Part shown: one piece after another, positions 61,204 through 64,000 of the stretch
Layout: every line of letters starts with the position of its first letter
Position numbering within the stretch: the stretch's first letter is position 1
Translations under genes and position numbers: made by a program
Notes under the pieces: model-generated
The model's input: only the letters and a program-made list of their open reading frames with translations
Database searches by the model: none
Told to the model about the DNA's origin: nothing
Origin: Deltaproteobacteria bacterium UBA2409
Lineage (GTDB): Bacteria; Bdellovibrionota_C; UBA2361; DDRT01
Assembly: GCA_002343185.1 (NCBI GenBank)
Contig: DDRT01000013.1
Span: 200,694-264,693, forward strand
Length of the DNA stretch: 64,000 nucleotides
Direction of reading: 5' to 3'

Positions 61204-63143
61204 AAGTCGGTCCTCTTTTAGTAGTCCTTATTACTCTGATCTTAAAGAATTATTATGTAAGTTTCTCGTTTAGAAACTTCATTGAACTTTTATCAGTTGA
61301 TCTTTTCTTGCCTGGGATTATCCTTTTGCTTATATCTGAGAAAAAATCATTATTCCTAATTTCGTCATTTGCTGCTCTTTGGTATTTCGCTGACGCACTC
61401 ACTATCTACTCAGTGAATGGAAGACTTACTCTAAGTCATATTATTGAGTTTGGAGATGCTGTTAATTTCTACAAACCATTTTTGCCGGTTTTGCTCATAT
61501 TCCCCTTTTTAATAGCAGTGCTTTTTATAAAAGCTAACATTGGTAGGATAAAATATCTGCTCGGAAGTTTGTTTATTCTAATTTCGATAAGCTCGAACAC
61601 TCCATTTAGATTCTATGCTGTAAATCCAATCTCCAAAAAGGAAGCTAGAAGAATTGATCCGAATTATCCTTATTCATTGCCGATAGAACTACCGAATCTT
61701 GAACTCCCAGGCGAGCCAGTAAATATAGTTATTATACTAGTTGAGGGATTCTCAGCTATCTATTCTGGTCACTACAATCCAAACGGTTCACTTGTACCGA
61801 AACTAGATAAGTGGGCAGAAAGTGGTGCTGTTTTCGAGAATTTCTTCTCTAACGGTGATTCAACCGATATGGGAGTTCTATCAGTCCTTCAGGGTCAGTA
61901 CCCATTTAGGAGACTAAAGGGGGGAAGAAAGCTCTACTCTGACTCCAGTACTACTCCAGGTATTATCGATCAGATAAAAGGCTACAGATTGATTAGAATT
62001 GATGGAGCTCACACACTAGGCTTAAGATCAAATGCGTACTTCGAGTCTAAGGGTTTCGAAAAAATAATTGATTCTGGCTTTGATGAGTGGTTACCAGATT
62101 CTCATGTTTTAGATCTGAGTCTAAAGCACCTCTCCCCACCAAGCTTAATAATCACAAGTACTATGTCGACACATGTTCCATTTGCACCACTTAGAGGTGA
62201 AGGTGGAGGCGGAAAAGAGTCTGCCTGGGCTTATACTGATCACGCTTTATCTGAATTTTTAAGAGAACTAAAAAACAGCTCGAGATGGGATGATACAGTA
62301 GTTGCTATTACGGGTGATCATAGAGCCAGAGAGCCTGTCTCAAAGGAGGAATTAACTCTTTTTGGTGACTCTGCCTATAATCGTGTTCCCTTGTTTATAT
62401 TGGGTGGTAAATTAAAGAGTTCTAGAATTACAAGTCCATCTCAGCAAGTCGATTTAATTCAAAATATTTTCAGACTCATTAATGGACAAACCGTTATAAG
62501 TTCACCAATAATTGTTGTAAATCGATTACAGCGAGGAGAGTTAAGCAAAACTGATGGTTTTACCCTTTTTCACGATAATCAGGCTTTTAACGGGTACATT
62601 GAAGGTACAAAGATATTCTGGGAAAAATTTCCTCCTCTCTTAGTTGACCCATTGATTCATGAAATTCGCTCTCAACCTGGGTCTAAATACGAAAACTCCT
62701 GCCCTGGGGTTCCATCGCTCATAAATCAGTCTAAAATTTTAGGTGTTAACGTTGAATCTATAACAAATAAAGGTAATAAATCTTTTATCCTTCCAAATAT
62801 CGATTTAAGAGCTACTCATGATGGTACCTTCGGAGACACTAATGATTTCTCGGCTAAACTTAAAACATTTCTTGCTCCGCCAAAATCTGGGAAGTTTATC
62901 ATTAGATTCCTTTATGATGATGGAATATGTGCATGGTTAGATAATAAACTCTTAGTTCAAGATTGGACTAATGGAGATCTAGAAGTTAAAGATGTAGCTG
63001 TAAATCTCAAAGGCACTGTTCCTCTTCAGATCGACTATCTTCAAGGATCATTCACCGGAACTCTAAGAATGTTCTGGAGAGAATACGGCGAAGATGAGTG
63101 GAAGGTACTAGATAAAGGAAATTTTTTTCTACCAGAAAACTAA
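61200..63143 (+). CDS. Membrane sulfatase / LTA-synthase-like protein with PA14-like domain
   Basis: I start at the ATG at 61200 (ATGA overlap). Four or five membrane helices (about 1-145) are followed by an alkaline-phosphatase-superfamily domain (about 178-450): NIVIILVEGFSAIYSGHY (first metal Asp/Glu region), NGDSTDMGVLSVLQGQYPF with the Thr nucleophile position, TGDHRARE with metal Asp-His. The C-terminal 110 residues resemble a PA14 carbohydrate-binding domain (GKFIIRFLYDDGICAWLDNK). LTA-synthase-like enzymes move phosphoglycerol or phosphoethanolamine onto glycans; the PA14-like tail on such an enzyme is unusual. Confidence 0.8.
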   Translation: MKVGPLLVVLITLILKNYYVSFSFRNFIELLSVDLFLPGIILLLISEKKSLFLISSFAALWYFADALTIYSVNGRLTLSHIIEFGDAVNFYKPFLPVLLIFPFLIAVLFIKANIGRIKYLLGSLFILISISSNTPFRFYAVNPISKKEARRIDPNYPYSLPIELPNLELPGEPVNIVIILVEGFSAIYSGHYNPNGSLVPKLDKWAESGAVFENFFSNGDSTDMGVLSVLQGQYPFRRLKGGRKLYSDSSTTPGIIDQIKGYRLIRIDGAHTLGLRSNAYFESKGFEKIIDSGFDEWLPDSHVLDLSLKHLSPPSLIITSTMSTHVPFAPLRGEGGGGKESAWAYTDHALSEFLRELKNSSRWDDTVVAITGDHRAREPVSKEELTLFGDSAYNRVPLFILGGKLKSSRITSPSQQVDLIQNIFRLINGQTVISSPIIVVNRLQRGELSKTDGFTLFHDNQAFNGYIEGTKIFWEKFPPLLVDPLIHEIRSQPGSKYENSCPGVPSLINQSKILGVNVESITNKGNKSFILPNIDLRATHDGTFGDTNDFSAKLKTFLAPPKSGKFIIRFLYDDGICAWLDNKLLVQDWTNGDLEVKDVAVNLKGTVPLQIDYLQGSFTGTLRMFWREYGEDEWKVLDKGNFFLPEN

Positions 63144-64000
63144 TCCCGTCTTCTTGGCCTTCTTGGTGGTATTACAGAATTAATATCTAGTAATTCATCA
63201 ACCTTTTCTTTTGAGAGCCATCCTTTAGCCAAAACTAGATTATATACAGAATCACCAGAAGCCATCGCTTCTTTTACTATCTGTGAGCATTTTTCATACC
63301 CCAAAAGAGGACTTAGGGCTGTTACAATCCCATAGCTATTAACAACATATTGTCTACAGATCTCTCTATTTGCCGTTATACCTTTGATGCATTTTCTTGC
63401 TAGTGCTCTACATGCGTTTTTTAAAAGAGTAAGTCCAAAAAACATATTAAAAGCAATAACTGGCTCAGCCATATTAAGTTCAAGCTCACTTGCTTCACTG
63501 GCCATAGAGATCGTCGCATCAATTCCAATTAGCTGGTAACAGATCTGGTTAACTGCTTCTGGAATAACAGGATTTACTTTTCCAGGCATGATTGAAGAGC
63601 CTGGCTGCCTTGGAGGGAGATTTATCTCATTAAGTCCACATTTTGGACCAGAAGAAAGCCACCTTAGATCATTACAGATTTTAGATATCTGAACTGCTAC
63701 CCTTTTTATGGTTGCTGAAACCTGAACAAACTCACCCGCATCTTGGGTTGCTTCTACAAGATCTTGAGCAAGCTTTAGTGGCAACCCAGAGATTTCACCT
63801 AATATCTCTGATGCAAGCTCGGCATACCCTTCAGGGGCGTTCAGACCAGTACCAATAGCCGTAGCGCCAAGATTTATCTCCATTAATTCATGAGTAGCTT
63901 TACCAAGTGCTTTTTCTGCTCCCTCGATCATTACTGCATAGGCCTTAAACTCTTGGCCTAGTGTCATAGGAACTGCATCCTGATTTTCTGTCCTACCCAT
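63140..64000 (-). CDS. aspA: Aspartate ammonia-lyase, 3' part (runs off the window)
   Basis: 286 residues of the C-terminal part are present; the coding region continues beyond 64000. The superfamily signature GSSIMPGKVNPVIPEAVNQ, GRTENQDAVPMTLGQEF and ELELNMAEPVIAFNMF favour aspartase over fumarase, which usually has other residues at these places; fumarase is the alternative. The enzyme deaminates aspartate to fumarate, feeding the TCA cycle. It converges with the sulfatase gene with a 4-nt overlap. Confidence 0.88.
   Translation of the reverse strand: MGRTENQDAVPMTLGQEFKAYAVMIEGAEKALGKATHELMEINLGATAIGTGLNAPEGYAELASEILGEISGLPLKLAQDLVEATQDAGEFVQVSATIKRVAVQISKICNDLRWLSSGPKCGLNEINLPPRQPGSSIMPGKVNPVIPEAVNQICYQLIGIDATISMASEASELELNMAEPVIAFNMFFGLTLLKNACRALARKCIKGITANREICRQYVVNSYGIVTALSPLLGYEKCSQIVKEAMASGDSVYNLVLAKGWLSKEKVDELLDINSVIPPRRPRRRD

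Noticed and set aside
63140..64000. Class II fumarase
   Set aside because: The visible motifs fit aspartase better (GRTENQDAVPMTLGQEF and the C-terminal pattern), but with the N-terminal part missing fumarase remains a weak alternative.

Overview
The window is an AT-rich (roughly 40% GC by eye), densely coded segment of a bacterial chromosome. It comes from a diderm, aerobically respiring organism. Diderm features are an Mla/MCE lipid-transport operon, many lipoproteins with clear lipoboxes, periplasmic thioredoxin-fold and cyclophilin proteins, and a type III secretion inner ring lipoprotein. Respiration is indicated by succinate dehydrogenase of the three-subunit di-haem cytochrome b type, malate dehydrogenase and succinyl-CoA synthetase. 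Non-ATG starts and 1-20 nt gene overlaps are common. The gene mix resembles deltaproteobacterial or Bdellovibrionota-like lineages, but nothing in the window fixes the phylum and I do not assign one.

Layout. 1-7.3 kb: ispF, a lytic transglycosylase lipoprotein, a degenerate L,D-transpeptidase-like lipoprotein, and a two-gene unit of a 541-codon lipoprotein frame plus a very large DUF58 fusion protein. 7.3-13.2 kb: NYN-domain protein, dnaB, ferritin, purF, aquaporin, rpmB. 13.2-16.3 kb: mlaE-mlaF-mlaD-lipoprotein operon. 16.4-21.5 kb: pseudo-receiver-like protein, pheS-pheT (PheT lacks its usual OB-fold domain), cyclophilin, DsbA-like protein. 21.7-27.0 kb: a tightly overlapped six-gene operon encoding type III secretion platform parts (SctJ, SctQ, a coiled-coil SctO-like protein) with two FHA-domain proteins, followed by a lone receiver-domain protein and a lone FHA protein. 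No export gate, ATPase or secretin gene is present. 27.1-33.5 kb: RNase E/G, a secreted protein, and a divergent pair of unrecognised proteins (221 and 1042 aa) that share a short motif.

33.6-46.9 kb is one long minus-strand run: rpsO-pnp, an MFS transporter, sucCD, sdhCAB, mdh, two SPFH proteins and ispE. 46.9-51.1 kb: inositol-phosphatase family, two GT-C type membrane proteins, ymdB. 51.1-56.0 kb: small genes, a structured intergenic region, an HDOD-like protein and leuS. 56.0-56.9 kb: a tRNA-Asp locus surrounded by broken tRNA copies and palindromes. 56.9-64.0 kb: PepD-like peptidase, family 2 glycosyltransferase, DUF1460 amidase-like protein, membrane protein, sulfatase-PA14 fusion, and the 3' part of aspA.

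The most striking non-coding feature is a family of GC-rich palindromic elements with CTTGGGGGTCAGG / CCTGACCCCCAAG ends. They occupy nearly every sizeable intergenic gap, are nested in each other, and in one case provide the stop codon of a gene. A second family (CACAGAG palindromes) occurs twice, once inside a copy of the first. The most interesting coding loci are the exporter-less type III platform operon with FHA domains, the DUF58 fusion, and the 1042-aa helical-repeat protein with mTERF-like repeat units.
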